A DNA stretch of 64,000 nt from CADCWK01 sp035944555 (GCA_035944555.1 DASZAY010000030.1:12083-76082); one strand, 5' to 3'; positions 1 to 8,980 are shown, counted from the first letter of the stretch. Notes: generated by a model not told the origin, from the letters alone. Numbers and translations: made by a program.

Positions 1-2
1 GG

Positions 3-1043
3 ATCGGACCTGAAGTAACCGAAGCGGCGACCCGAGTCCTCGAAGCGACCGGCGTCGCCTTCAACTGGGACCGCAAGCTCGCCGGCGTCGTTGCCCTGGA
101 GTCCGAGGGCGACCTCCTCCCGGCCGCCACGCTGCAGAGCATCCGAAACAACAAGGTCGGGCTGAAGGGCCCGATGACCACCCCGATCGGCAAGGGATTC
201 CGGAGCGTCAACGTCGCCCTCCGTCATGAGTTGGGCCTGTACGCCAACCTCCGGCCGGGCAAGACGATCAAGGGTGTCCAGTCGGTATTCGACCAGGTCG
301 ACCTCGTCGTCGTCCGCGAGAACCTCGAGGGCATGTACATCGGCGTCGAGTTCGACCAGGGGACCGAGGACGCCGAGTACTTGATCAACGCGATCAACGA
401 GCGCAGCACGAAGAAGATCCCCGCCGGGGCGGCGATCAGTCTCAAGCAGATCACCGATCACAATTCCCGGCAGATCGTGAAGTTCGCCTTCGAGTACGCC
501 CGGGCCAATGGGCGCAAGCTGGTCACGGCCGTCCACAAGGCCAACATCATGAAGTTCACCGACGGCCTGTTCCTCCGTGTCGCGCAGGAGGTCGCTGCCG
601 AGTACCCCGACATCGAGTTCAACGACCGCATCGTCGACAACATGTGCATGCAGCTCATGCAGAAGCCGTCGCAGTACGACGTGCTCGTCATGCCGAACCT
701 GTACGGCGACATCGTGTCCGACCTGGTCTCGGGCATGATCGGCGGCCTCGGCGTGGCGCCGGGCGGCAACATCGGCCCGGAGAGTGCCGTCTTCGAGCCA
801 ATCCATGGTTCGGCCCCGAGCTATGCCGGAAAGAACCAGGCCAACCCGACGGCCATGATCCTGTCGGGCGCCCTGATGCTCCGCCACCTGGGCGAGCAGC
901 AGGCGGCCGAGCGGGTCGAGAACGCCGTCGCCGCCGTGATCGGTGCAGGAGAGCAGGTCACCTACGACCTCCGCCCCGATCGCGACCACAGCAAGGCCGC
1001 CGGCACCTCCGGAATGGCCGACGCCGTGATCGCCGCCCTCTAG
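3..1043 (+). CDS. Isocitrate/isopropylmalate dehydrogenase family protein, 5' truncated by window edge
   Basis: The reading frame is open from base 3, so the gene starts before the window; 346 residues are visible. The protein belongs to the NAD(P)-dependent decarboxylating beta-hydroxyacid dehydrogenases. Visible family signatures are LKGPMTTPIGKGFRSVN near the start (substrate loop), ENLEGMYIG, the K/D active-site region around HKANIMKFTDGLF, and the NLYGDIVSDL metal-binding motif followed by the GSAPSYAGKNQANPTA cofactor loop. The GKGFRSVNVALRHEL stretch is closer to NAD-type isocitrate dehydrogenase than to LeuB, so a TCA-cycle role is most likely; homoisocitrate dehydrogenase is the alternative. 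It ends 27 nt before a perfect hairpin and is convergent with rpe. Confidence 0.9.
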   Translation: MGPEVTEAATRVLEATGVAFNWDRKLAGVVALESEGDLLPAATLQSIRNNKVGLKGPMTTPIGKGFRSVNVALRHELGLYANLRPGKTIKGVQSVFDQVDLVVVRENLEGMYIGVEFDQGTEDAEYLINAINERSTKKIPAGAAISLKQITDHNSRQIVKFAFEYARANGRKLVTAVHKANIMKFTDGLFLRVAQEVAAEYPDIEFNDRIVDNMCMQLMQKPSQYDVLVMPNLYGDIVSDLVSGMIGGLGVAPGGNIGPESAVFEPIHGSAPSYAGKNQANPTAMILSGALMLRHLGEQQAAERVENAVAAVIGAGEQVTYDLRPDRDHSKAAGTSGMADAVIAAL

Positions 1044-1070
1044 GGTCTCGGCACCGATCGCCACGCAAAA

Positions 1071-1103
1071 GGAACGACCCCGGCGTAATGCCGGGGTCGT
1101 TCC
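1071..1103. terminator. Bidirectional hairpin between convergent genes
   Basis: Perfect 14-bp inverted repeat (GGAACGACCCCGGC / GCCGGGGTCGTTCC) around a GTAAT loop. It sits between the stop codons of the dehydrogenase (+) and rpe (-). There is no long T-tract on either side, only short T runs. Confidence 0.75.
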
Positions 1104-1127
1104 CGTTTCGCTGCCTTCTTTCGGTGC

Positions 1128-1799
1128 CTAGCGACCAGCCGCCTGACGGAGCGCAGCGATCGCGTCGTCGACGCTCTGGTCCGGCCGGTAGATCGCGGTT
1201 CCGGCGACGATGGTGTCTGCGCCGGCCGCGACCACGTTTCCGATGTTCCGCTCGTTCACCCCACCGTCAATCTGGATCCGGCAGCCGGGATTGCGCTCGT
1301 CGAGCGTTGTCCGCAACCGGGCGATCTTGTCCAACGCGGCCGGGATCAGAGACTGTCCACCGTAACCAGGGTTGACGCTCATGACCAGGACCTGCCGCAC
1401 GATGGTCAGGACCTCCTCGATCGCGACCAGCGGCGTGCCGGGATTCAGCGTGATACCTGGCTCCGCGCCCGCCTCTTCGATCGCGTGCAGGGTCCGGTCG
1501 ACGTGCGTGCATGCCTCCACGTGCACGGTCAGGACATCGGCCCCGGCCTTGACGAACGGCTCGACCCACCGCTCCGGCTCGACGATCATCAGGTGCACAT
1601 CCAACGGTAAGCTCGTCGCCCGCCGGATCGCTTCCAGCACCGGCAGACCGATCGAGATGTTGGGCACGAAACGGCCGTCCATCACGTCGATGTGGATGTA
1701 GTCGGCGCCCGCGTCCTCCGCCTCCCGGACATGCTCCCCGAGGCGAAGGAAGTCGGCGGCGAGGACCGATGGGCCGATTCGGACGGGGTGAGCAGGCAT
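1128..1799 (-). CDS. rpe: Ribulose-phosphate 3-epimerase
   Basis: Interconverts D-ribulose 5-phosphate and D-xylulose 5-phosphate in the cytosolic pentose phosphate pathway. The 223-residue protein has the family's usual length and TIM-barrel motifs: HIDVMDGRFVPN (metal ligand H36, catalytic D38), DVHLM with H69, the phosphate-loop motif NPGYGGQ at 143-149, and IDGGVN with catalytic D178, followed by the GTAIY phosphate-binding loop. The ATG at 1799 is preceded by AGGAGAGG on the minus strand. It is divergent from the FHA gene and convergent with the dehydrogenase. Recognition is secure. Confidence 0.96.
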   Translation of the reverse strand: MPAHPVRIGPSVLAADFLRLGEHVREAEDAGADYIHIDVMDGRFVPNISIGLPVLEAIRRATSLPLDVHLMIVEPERWVEPFVKAGADVLTVHVEACTHVDRTLHAIEEAGAEPGITLNPGTPLVAIEEVLTIVRQVLVMSVNPGYGGQSLIPAALDKIARLRTTLDERNPGCRIQIDGGVNERNIGNVVAAGADTIVAGTAIYRPDQSVDDAIAALRQAAGR

Positions 1800-1906
1800 G
1801 GTCCTCTCCTTGGCGTGTGATCAATGCTCGGAGCCGGGTAATCGTGTCCGCAGGGGTGGGACTGGACCGGCGAACCGGTCCTGGAGGCGTCCGGACCGGG
1901 AGACTC

Positions 1907-1912
1907 TATACT
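1907..1912 (+). promoter_or_regulatory. Candidate -10 element (TATACT)
   Basis: TATACT lies 69 bases upstream of the GTG start of the FhaA-like gene. No convincing -35 hexamer is visible at 16-18 nt. The same hexamer recurs at similar distances before other genes in the window. Confidence 0.4.
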
Positions 1913-1980
1913 GCGGAACGGCCGGAACCCGGTCGCCAGGACCGGGTCAGCTGCGAATCCATGCCGGTCGGAGAGTCACC

Positions 1981-2736
1981 GTGAAGATCATCGATGTCTT
2001 CGAGCGATCGTTCCAGCGCCTGATGGAAGGGTCGATCGGCCGCGTCTTCAACAGCCCCATCCAGCCAGCCGAGATCGGCCGCAAGCTCGAACGAGCGATG
2101 CTGGACCATCGTGTCACCTCGACCAACGCGACCATCGTACCGAATGCCTACCGGGTCGCGATGAACCCGCAGGACATGGTCCACCTCGCCGACTACATCA
2201 ACGGGCTCAACCGCCAGATGGAAGAGTGGCTGACCCAGGTCGCCGCGACCAATCAGTACACCCTGATCGATCACATCCGCGTCGAGATTACCGGAGAGGA
2301 CAAGGTCCCGCGCCGCACCATCCGGGTCCAGGCGACGATCTCCGACCGGCCGGACGCCAGCGCCCGGGCCGCCCGGGATGTCCGGCAGCGGACCGAGATC
2401 TACCGCGTCATCGAGCAGCAGACGGGGATGCCGCCGCAACGCTTGCGGCTTCTGAACGGGCCGCGACAGGGCGACGAGGTTATCATCCGGAACCCGGTCA
2501 CGACGCTCGGCCGGGCCTTCGACAACGATATCGTGCTGGAAGGCGGGGAGGTCTCCCGTCATCACGCCCGGCTTGAGCGCAACGGTCACCACCTGCACGT
2601 CATCGACCTGGACAGCACCAACGGAACCCGGGTCAATGGTCGGCCCATCCGGAGCCATCTCGTGCAACCCGGAGATCACGTCACGTTCGGCGGGATCCAG
2701 ACCCAGTTACTGCCCTTCGATTCGTCCCAGCACTAA
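1981..2736 (+). CDS. FhaA-like protein: DUF3662 plus C-terminal FHA domain
   Basis: 251-residue protein. Residues 1-120 (KIIDVFERSFQRLMEGS...) match the DUF3662/FhaA N-terminal domain; residues about 167-240 form an FHA phosphothreonine-binding domain with LGR (R178), SRHH (192-195) and the DSTNGTRVNG turn. GTG at 1981 is chosen because the conserved KIIDVFER start follows it directly and GGAG lies 8-11 nt upstream; longer in-frame starts add unrelated residues. In Actinobacteria, FhaA binds phosphorylated cell-envelope proteins (for example MviN) downstream of Ser/Thr kinases. No kinase or phosphatase is encoded nearby. A second FHA gene follows 24 nt later, so the two are probably co-transcribed. 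Confidence 0.88.
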   Translation: MKIIDVFERSFQRLMEGSIGRVFNSPIQPAEIGRKLERAMLDHRVTSTNATIVPNAYRVAMNPQDMVHLADYINGLNRQMEEWLTQVAATNQYTLIDHIRVEITGEDKVPRRTIRVQATISDRPDASARAARDVRQRTEIYRVIEQQTGMPPQRLRLLNGPRQGDEVIIRNPVTTLGRAFDNDIVLEGGEVSRHHARLERNGHHLHVIDLDSTNGTRVNGRPIRSHLVQPGDHVTFGGIQTQLLPFDSSQH

Positions 2737-2760
2737 TGGCGAGAGCGAGCTGATTCCACC

Positions 2761-3228
2761 ATGCCCGAGGGACTCCAATCGCTGGAATTACCGTCCGAAT
2801 GGTTCCTGCTCCTGCTCCGCGTCCTGTTCATCTTCCTGATCTATTTCTTCCTCTACCAGTTATTCCGGGTGCAGCTCCGCGAGGTCTACCTGCTCGCCAC
2901 GGAAGGGACCAATCGTACCGACGTCGCTCCGCCACACCGGCTGGTCGTGATGGAAGGTGGCGACAATGCCAAGCTGGTCGGGCAGACGTTTCTCCTTCGG
3001 CAGAGCAACTCCCTGGGCCGCAGCGACCGGAACTCGATCGCGCTGGACGAGCCGTTCGTCTCGACGGAACACGCGAACCTGTCCTGGTCCGGTGGCACCT
3101 GGTGGGTCACGGACAACGGGAGTACCAACGGAACGTTCGTCAACGACCAGCAGGTACGCGGTTCAGCAGGCGTGAACCCCGGAGACGTCGTACAATTCGG
3201 CCGCGTCAAGCTTCAATTGATGGCCTGA
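2761..3228 (+). CDS. FhaB-like membrane-anchored FHA-domain protein
   Basis: 155 residues. A single transmembrane helix at about 14-36 (rich in L, F and I) precedes a short linker and a cytoplasmic FHA domain (about 75-152) with LGRSDRN (R87), STEHANL and GSTNGTFVN, all key phosphothreonine-binding positions. This matches FhaB/FipA of Actinobacteria, a partner of FhaA-type proteins in division and peptidoglycan control. It is 24 nt downstream of the FhaA-like gene. The target phosphoprotein and kinase are not in this window. Confidence 0.85.
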   Translation: MPEGLQSLELPSEWFLLLLRVLFIFLIYFFLYQLFRVQLREVYLLATEGTNRTDVAPPHRLVVMEGGDNAKLVGQTFLLRQSNSLGRSDRNSIALDEPFVSTEHANLSWSGGTWWVTDNGSTNGTFVNDQQVRGSAGVNPGDVVQFGRVKLQLMA

Positions 3229-3332
3229 TTTACTGTGCCGTCCTTTTCTGCGGTCCTGAGGCAGCCCCGGATCACGGATCCGGTTGCGGTCGGATCACTG
3301 CCAGACCAATCGAACGATCATCCGAAGGGTTG

Positions 3333-5303
3333 ATGACCGTGCAGGCGAACGAGCCCCGACGACTGTCTGTTCTCGAAGGATTCGGCATCCGCGAGGGCGT
3401 TGCGGCACCGCGCCGTCCCTCCGCACCGGCCTTCGACAGTCTTTCGCCTGACACACAGGCCCGAGTGCGTCGCGTTGTCGGCCGCGGGCTGACGGGGCTG
3501 GCCATCGTTGCGCTGCTCTTCGTCCTCGTCCTGGTCGGGTTTCGCGTCGCCTACGGCGGCAAGGTCTACCCCGCGATCTCGTCTGCCGGGGTCGCCCTTG
3601 GCGGAATGCCCCGCGACGAAGCTGCCGCAGCGCTGGCAACCCGCACGGACGAACTGAACACCACGTCCGTCACGTTCACGTTCGACGGGCAGACCTATCG
3701 CCCCACCCTTGCCGAGCTCGGGATCACTTTCGACACCCAGCGCACGCTGGACGAGGCGTACGCCTACGGGCGTGAGGACTCCGCCGTGGAGCGCCTGCAG
3801 GTCGCCGGTGGGCTGCTCCAGAGCGATCACACCATTCCCCTGTATGCCAACATCGACAACTCCAGGATGGACGCGTGGTTCGCCAGCATCGACCAGCAAC
3901 TCGGTCTGGTCCCGCACGACGCCTTCCTGGTCGTCGAGGGCACCCAGGTGACCATAGAGCCCGAAGTCGCCGGGACGGTAATCGACCGGGAAGCGGCTCG
4001 TGCCATCGTGACGGCGGCGGTAGCCCAGCTCACACCGGCCAATGCCGAACTTCCGGTGGTCGCGTGGATCCCGAACGTGAACGAGGGCGATCTCGCTGGC
4101 CTGCGGGACGAGCTGTCGACCGCCCTGTCCGAGCCCGTCGAGGTCGAGTTCAACGACCAGAGCTGGACGCTCGAGCCCGAGACGCTCAGCCAGTTCATTA
4201 CCCAGACCAATGACAGGACGAAGACGGGCGCCGAGGCTGTGACCGTCGGACTGGACCAGGACGCGCTGGCCGCCCACCTCTCTACCGAGTTCGCCTCGCA
4301 GGTCTATCTCGCTCCCGTTGATGCTGAGGTTGGATGGAACGGTGGCCCGGTGGCCGTCGCGGCGAGTGTGGACGGCCACGAACTTCGTCCGCAGGAATTT
4401 GCGAGCGAGGTCACGGCTGCCTTCTTCGGCGGCAACGACTCGGTCGAGATTCCCGTCAACGTTCTTGCCCCCGCCGTCGATAGCGACAACCTTGGAGCTC
4501 TGGGGATCACGACCCGGCTCGGACGCGGCGACTCCAACTACTCCGGGTCCGACTACGGTCGCTCCACGAACATTGGCGTCGGCGCCAATCTCATCAACGG
4601 CACGCTGGTCGCCCCCGGCTCGACCTTCAGCTTCAATCACTCCGTCGGGATCATCTCGGCTGAGACCGGCTTCGTCGACGCCCGTGTGATCGAGGCCGAG
4701 CGAATCGGTGTTGGTGTCGGCGGCGGCATCTGCCAGGTTTCGACGACGGTGTTCCGCGCCGCACTGCTGGCTGGTCTGCCGATCTCCGAGTGGTGGCCGC
4801 ATGCCCAGCGGATCAGCTTCTACGAGCGGGACGGCTGGGGCCCCGGCTTCGACGCCTCGATCCTGCAGCCTGAGCATGACCCGATGTCCGGCGGCGACTT
4901 CAAGTTCGACAACTCGACCGGCGCATGGCTCCTGATCGAGTCCTACGTGGACGGCTCGCATGTGGTGGTCAACATCTACGGCGCCGAGACCGGCTGGGAC
5001 GTCACCGTCAGCGATGCCGAGGTCAGTGACCCGATCGTTGCCGAGAGCGATATCGAGGTCGTCAACCCCGGCGTGAAGGCTGGCTGTGTCATCCACACCG
5101 AGGGACCGCTCGAGGGCCTGTACGTGTCCTTCCAGCGGACCGTGCTCGACCGGGAGGGCAACCTGCTCTACGACCGGGTGTTCCCGACGACATTCAATGC
5201 CAATGGCAATGTCTTCGTCGTCAGTCCCGATATGGCAGGGGCATCGGTAGCCTCGGGAGGCTACAGCTGGGGTAACTGCGACTTCAGCGCGATGCCCTCG
5301 TAG
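3333..5303 (+). CDS. VanW family protein with peptidoglycan-binding-like repeats
   Basis: About 656 residues. A cytoplasmic N-terminus of roughly 50 residues is followed by one membrane helix (about 52-71) and a large extracytoplasmic part: two PG_binding_4/YoaR-like segments (about 85-200 and 220-340), then the VanW domain with the signatures NIGVGANLINGTLVAPGSTF and GGGICQVSTTVFRAAL. VanW proteins are surface proteins of unclear biochemical role, first noticed in vancomycin-resistance clusters; the fold suggests peptidoglycan binding. ATG at 3333 follows GAAGGG; TTG at 3330 is an alternative. Its position behind two FHA genes fits an envelope function. A terminator follows. Confidence 0.88.
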   Translation: MTVQANEPRRLSVLEGFGIREGVAAPRRPSAPAFDSLSPDTQARVRRVVGRGLTGLAIVALLFVLVLVGFRVAYGGKVYPAISSAGVALGGMPRDEAAAALATRTDELNTTSVTFTFDGQTYRPTLAELGITFDTQRTLDEAYAYGREDSAVERLQVAGGLLQSDHTIPLYANIDNSRMDAWFASIDQQLGLVPHDAFLVVEGTQVTIEPEVAGTVIDREAARAIVTAAVAQLTPANAELPVVAWIPNVNEGDLAGLRDELSTALSEPVEVEFNDQSWTLEPETLSQFITQTNDRTKTGAEAVTVGLDQDALAAHLSTEFASQVYLAPVDAEVGWNGGPVAVAASVDGHELRPQEFASEVTAAFFGGNDSVEIPVNVLAPAVDSDNLGALGITTRLGRGDSNYSGSDYGRSTNIGVGANLINGTLVAPGSTFSFNHSVGIISAETGFVDARVIEAERIGVGVGGGICQVSTTVFRAALLAGLPISEWWPHAQRISFYERDGWGPGFDASILQPEHDPMSGGDFKFDNSTGAWLLIESYVDGSHVVVNIYGAETGWDVTVSDAEVSDPIVAESDIEVVNPGVKAGCVIHTEGPLEGLYVSFQRTVLDREGNLLYDRVFPTTFNANGNVFVVSPDMAGASVASGGYSWGNCDFSAMPS

Positions 5304-5319
5304 ATCGTCCTGTGACCGA

Positions 5320-5359
5320 GGCGCGGCCGGCCGCACGATCGCGGGCGGTCGCGCCTTTT
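5320..5359 (+). terminator. Intrinsic terminator after VanW gene
   Basis: GGCGCGGCC (5320-5328) pairs with GGTCGCGCC (5347-5355) with one G-T pair, followed by TTTT at 5356-5359. It separates the VanW gene from the glycosyltransferase. Confidence 0.6.
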
Positions 5360-5375
5360 CGTATGGAGACCAGTC

Positions 5376-6263
5376 ATGGCCAATGTTGCCGCCAAGCAGG
5401 ACGGTCGCGGGCGACGCCTCCCCGAAGCCGTGCGGATCCCTGGTAGCCTCTCCCTCGTCTTGCCAGCGCACAACGAGCAGGAGAACATCGGTATCGTCGT
5501 CCGGCAGGCGCTAGAGGTCCTCCCCCGCTTTACCGACGAGTTCGAGATCATCGTCGTCAACGACGGAAGCCGGGACGACACCGCCAGGATCATCGACGAG
5601 CTGGCTGCCTCCCATCCGCAGGTCCGCCCGATCCATCACGAGGTGAACCGGGGGTACGGCGGAGCACTGGTCTCCGGCTTCGCGGCGACGACCGGCGACT
5701 TCGTGATGTTCATGGACAGCGATCGCCAGTTCGACCTCAACGACCTGGCGCTGCTCAGCCCGTTCGTGGATCACTTCGACATCGTGGCCGGCTTCCGGCG
5801 CGAGCGGAACGACCCACTCCACCGCCGGATCAACGCCGAAGTCTTCAACACGGTCGTCCGTGCCCTGTATGGCGTCCACATGCGCGACATCGACTGCGCT
5901 TTCAAGGTGTTCCGGGGCGACCTGCTCCGCAGTATCTCGCTGACATCGTCGGGCGCGCTGATCAACACGGAGATGCAGGCCAAGCTGCGGCGCAAGGGCG
6001 CAACTCTCCAGCAGGTCGCGGTTCACCACTACCCGCGTGTCGCGGGCGAGGCGACCGGCGCCAACCTCCGGGTCATCGGCCGGGCGATGCGTGAGACGCT
6101 GACCCTCTGGTGGAGCATGCACCGGTACCGGAGCCGGGACGAGATCCGCCGCCGGCCGACAGCCATCGCCACCGACACGGTCGGCGCCGTCGGGCACCTC
6201 GGAGCGAGGACCGTCGGGCACCTCGCCCACCGCAAGCCGGCAGAGCCGGCCGAGGGCGAATAG
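5376..6263 (+). CDS. Glycosyltransferase family 2 (dolichol-phosphate mannosyltransferase-like)
   Basis: 295 residues with a GT-A fold. SLVLPAHNEQENI (about 25-38) and VNDGSRDDT (61-69) bind the nucleotide, MDSDRQFD carries the metal-binding DxD (114-116), and RDIDCAFKVFRGD resembles the DCxF(R/K) acceptor motif of DPM/GtrB-type enzymes that transfer a sugar from a nucleotide donor to a polyprenyl phosphate. Unlike GtrB, no C-terminal membrane helices are visible, so the protein is probably peripheral. The last 60 residues are basic and Ala/Gly-rich. ATG 5376 has GGAGAC upstream. Donor and acceptor cannot be named from sequence. Confidence 0.85.
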   Translation: MANVAAKQDGRGRRLPEAVRIPGSLSLVLPAHNEQENIGIVVRQALEVLPRFTDEFEIIVVNDGSRDDTARIIDELAASHPQVRPIHHEVNRGYGGALVSGFAATTGDFVMFMDSDRQFDLNDLALLSPFVDHFDIVAGFRRERNDPLHRRINAEVFNTVVRALYGVHMRDIDCAFKVFRGDLLRSISLTSSGALINTEMQAKLRRKGATLQQVAVHHYPRVAGEATGANLRVIGRAMRETLTLWWSMHRYRSRDEIRRRPTAIATDTVGAVGHLGARTVGHLAHRKPAEPAEGE

Positions 6264-6296
6264 TCCGGGACCTGAGCAGGGCGAACTGATCTCAAC

Positions 6297-6335
6297 GGAA
6301 CGAGGGCGTGAGCTGAATGCTCACGCCCTCGTTCC
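6297..6335. terminator. Bidirectional hairpin between convergent genes
   Basis: Perfect 17-bp inverted repeat with a TGAAT loop, outermost bases GGAACGAG...CTCGTTCC. It lies between the glycosyltransferase (+) and prmA (-) stops. Only short T runs follow it. Confidence 0.75.
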
Positions 6336-6357
6336 AGATGTGGTCGATCCTTTGCCC

Positions 6358-7299
6358 CTAGCCGCGCCGGAGCGTCATCCCGATCCAATCCTCGATCTGG
6401 TCGCGGGCCGTAATGACGAAGCCACGCGACGTGTAGGCGTCGATCACGTCCTTCTCCCGCGGCTCGATGATGCCGGCCAGGACGAGCGTGCCACCTTCGG
6501 CGACCGCCCCGGTGATCCCGTCGACCAGCTCGACCAGCACCCTGGCGATGATGTTGGCGACGACGAGGTCGTAGACCCGCCCGTCGAAGGGGCCACCTGG
6601 CACATCGGACCCGACCTCGACCCGCACGGGAACCGGCAGCTCGTTGCGCTCGACGTTCTCGCGCGCGGAGCGAACGGAGACCGGCTCGATATCGAAGGCG
6701 TCGACCAGGCTTGCGCCGAGTTTCGCGGCGGCGATCGCCAGCACGCCGGAGCCCGTTCCAACGTCGATGACCCGGGCACCGGACGTGATGGCATCCTCCA
6801 GTCCGGCCATCGCGAGACGCGTGGTCGGATGGGTGCCGGTCCCGAAGGCCATGCCGGGGTCGAGGATCACGACGACGTCCGAGGGCTGGCCCTCGTAGTC
6901 GCGCCATGGTGGCCGGACGACAACCCGTCGCCCGACACGCACCGGCTTGTAGAACGCCTTCCAGGCGTGGGCCCAGTCCTCCTCGGCGCGCTCGGTGACG
7001 ATCAGTTCGCCGACGGGCTGGATCTGGTTGAGGTGGAACAGGCCTCGACGGATGTCCTCGATCCGTGCCGGGTCGGTATCCGCCTTGGCGAGGAACGTCC
7101 TGATCGTCGCAGGGCGCGACGTATCGACGCGGACGTTATCCCCGTCCCGCTCCTGCAGATAGGGCTCCTCGATCACGACGCCTTCGTTGAAGCCGTAGCG
7201 GGCAAACAGCTCGGAGACCGGCTCGACGGCCTCCATATGCGCCTCAACCGAGAGCTCCAGCCAGGCGGTGTCCCTCGTTGCGTCGGTTCCGTCCGTCAT
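6358..7299 (-). CDS. prmA: Ribosomal protein L11 methyltransferase
   Basis: SAM-dependent methyltransferase that methylates ribosomal protein L11; 313 residues, normal for PrmA. The N-terminal L11-recognition region is followed by the class I SAM motif VIDVGTGSGVLAIAAAKLGA, DIEPVSVRSARENVERN (acidic end of strand 2) and DLVVANIIARVLVEL, matching the (N/D)PP-like region of PrmA. The ATG at 7299 overlaps the TGA of the upstream nucleotidyltransferase gene as ATGA, implying translational coupling. In-frame upstream codons would run into that gene and are not used. Confidence 0.92.
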   Translation of the reverse strand: MTDGTDATRDTAWLELSVEAHMEAVEPVSELFARYGFNEGVVIEEPYLQERDGDNVRVDTSRPATIRTFLAKADTDPARIEDIRRGLFHLNQIQPVGELIVTERAEEDWAHAWKAFYKPVRVGRRVVVRPPWRDYEGQPSDVVVILDPGMAFGTGTHPTTRLAMAGLEDAITSGARVIDVGTGSGVLAIAAAKLGASLVDAFDIEPVSVRSARENVERNELPVPVRVEVGSDVPGGPFDGRVYDLVVANIIARVLVELVDGITGAVAEGGTLVLAGIIEPREKDVIDAYTSRGFVITARDQIEDWIGMTLRRG

Positions 7300-8276
7300 A
7301 CCGTGATCTCGGAGGTATCGCCGATGTTCAACTTGCTGACTTGACCAGTCACCTTCGCCTTGCGTCCGATAACGGAATCCGAGACGACGGCGCCCTGGAT
7401 GGTTGCACCGTCCTCGACAACGGTGTCCCGCACCCAGGCGTCCCGGACCGTCACGCCCTTCCCGATGCTGGCGTACGGACCTACGACGCAGTTCTCCAGG
7501 ACGGCGTCCTCGGCAACGGCGGACGGAGCGAGGACCGTCGCCGAGCCACGCCGCTCGTCCTCCCCGCCGGCGAGATCCAGCAAGTACCGGTTCGTGTCCA
7601 GCAGGACGGTCGGGTTGCCGCAATCGCGCCACTCGGTGACCGGCAGCGAGACGACCTTCTTGCCGTTGTCGATCATGATCTGGAACGCGTCGGCGATGAA
7701 GTACTCGCCCTTGAGCCGAATATCACGACGGATCTGCTCTTCGATCGCCTCGTAGAGGTCGCCCATCCGCTTGACGTAGTAGATGCCGATCACCGCCAGG
7801 TTCGAGATCGGCTCCTTCGGCTTCTCGACCAGCTTCGTGATTCGGTCGCCGTCGACGACGGCGATACCGAGCGCCGACGGGTCCTCGACCTCCTTGGTGA
7901 ACATGGCCGCATCGGCGTCCAGGTTCAGCACCGGCGAGAAGTCAGCCTCGAAGATCGCATCCGGGAACAGGATCAGCGCGTCGTGATCGTCGGGGATCAC
8001 CGGACGCGCCCGGATGATGGCGTCGCACTGTCCCAGCATCTCGGGCTGCTCGACGAAGGTCGAGGGAATCGGCAGCGACTCCTTCGCCCACGTCTCGAGC
8101 TGGTCCCCGAGGAAGCCGGTCACCATCGTCACCTGGGACGGGTTGTACGGCATCAACCGATCCATGACGTGGGCCAGCATCGGCTTGCCGGCGACACTCA
8201 CCAGCGGCTTTGGTTTGCTCCAGGTCTGGGGACGCAGGCGCGTACCGAAGCCGGCCGCAGGGAGAAGAATGTCCAC
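7296..8276 (-). CDS. Sugar-phosphate nucleotidyltransferase with left-handed beta-helix tail
   Basis: 326 residues. The N-terminal nucleotidyltransferase domain has the signature LLPAAGFGTRLRPQTWSKPK (positions 4-23; catalytic R and K) and FPDAIFEADF, which binds metal. It transfers NMP from NTP to a sugar 1-phosphate (glucose 1-phosphate or mannose 1-phosphate are usual). The last 80 residues contain hexapeptide-type repeats (ENCVVGPYASIGKGVTV, DGATIQGAVVSDSVIG) forming a beta-helix. It probably supplies UDP/dTDP/GDP-sugars for envelope glycans. A TAGAAT hexamer at 8372-8377 (minus strand) is a possible -10. Exact nucleotide and sugar are not determinable. Confidence 0.88.
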   Translation of the reverse strand: MDILLPAAGFGTRLRPQTWSKPKPLVSVAGKPMLAHVMDRLMPYNPSQVTMVTGFLGDQLETWAKESLPIPSTFVEQPEMLGQCDAIIRARPVIPDDHDALILFPDAIFEADFSPVLNLDADAAMFTKEVEDPSALGIAVVDGDRITKLVEKPKEPISNLAVIGIYYVKRMGDLYEAIEEQIRRDIRLKGEYFIADAFQIMIDNGKKVVSLPVTEWRDCGNPTVLLDTNRYLLDLAGGEDERRGSATVLAPSAVAEDAVLENCVVGPYASIGKGVTVRDAWVRDTVVEDGATIQGAVVSDSVIGRKAKVTGQVSKLNIGDTSEITV

Positions 8277-8432
8277 GCCGTCAGATTCCTTCCAGTAGCC
8301 AATCGTGGTTCGGGTGGCAGACCTGACGCGATCCGCCTGGCCGTCGGTCGTCGCCGACCATCACGGAGGGCATTCTACCGTTACGGGAACTGGGAGCCTG
8401 AAAGTACTGTGAGCTCTCCGGAACGGTCCGGC

Positions 8433-8918
8433 CTATGCCCGGGTCAGCGCGTCGATTTCCGCGGCCGCATCCGGCCAGCGGCGACGCAAGAGCCTGGCTT
8501 CCCCCCGCTCATACCGGTCAGGGTTGTAGCCCGGGGTCATCGTGGTACCCATCAGCGCCCACTTGCCGCCGGCACGGAGCTGGCTGCCCTGCCATGCACC
8601 GGCCGGCACGACGCGCTGAACATCCATTCCCGCCACGAGATCCTGCCCCAGCACGTACCGTCCGATCGCGTCGCCCGGCCCCAGCGTCGTCAACTCGACG
8701 GGATCGCCAAGGTAGAAGTGATAGATCTCGTCGCTCTGCAGGCGGTGGAACTCAGAGAACATCGCATCGGTGAGCAGGTAGTAGATCGCGGTCGCCATGG
8801 GCGGGGAGCCAGGGGAGATCCCGTGGAGCTGCCACGTCTCCCGGAACATGCCTCCCTCCCCGACCAGTGGCTCAAGGCCGAGCCGCTCGATCACCTCGTC
8901 CGCGCTCATCCCGGCCAT
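8433..8918 (-). CDS. DUF985-family cupin protein
   Basis: 161 residues. A small cupin of the DUF985 group: EVIERLGLEPLVGEGGMFRETW, TAIYYLLTDAMFSEFHRLQSDEIYHFYLGDPVELTTLGP and the C-terminal GGKWALMGTTMTPGYNPDRYERG motif are typical. Function in the family is unknown; a sugar-binding or epimerase-like role is often suggested from the fold. ATG 8918 follows GGGGGAGA on the minus strand; a longer frame would run back through tRNA-Glu and is rejected. It stands alone between tRNA-Glu and the nucleotidyltransferase. Confidence 0.88.
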   Translation of the reverse strand: MAGMSADEVIERLGLEPLVGEGGMFRETWQLHGISPGSPPMATAIYYLLTDAMFSEFHRLQSDEIYHFYLGDPVELTTLGPGDAIGRYVLGQDLVAGMDVQRVVPAGAWQGSQLRAGGKWALMGTTMTPGYNPDRYERGEARLLRRRWPDAAAEIDALTRA

Positions 8919-8980
8919 ATGCTCTCCCCCGAAAACGCCGAGCGCCGCCGGCCTTCTGGGCCCGGCGGCGCGTCGTTGAC

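Noticed and set aside
3318..5471. Long antisense frame opposite the VanW gene
   Set aside because: Codon-shadow of a high-GC gene; repetitive Gly/Asp/Arg composition, no motif, and the plus-strand gene has full family signatures.
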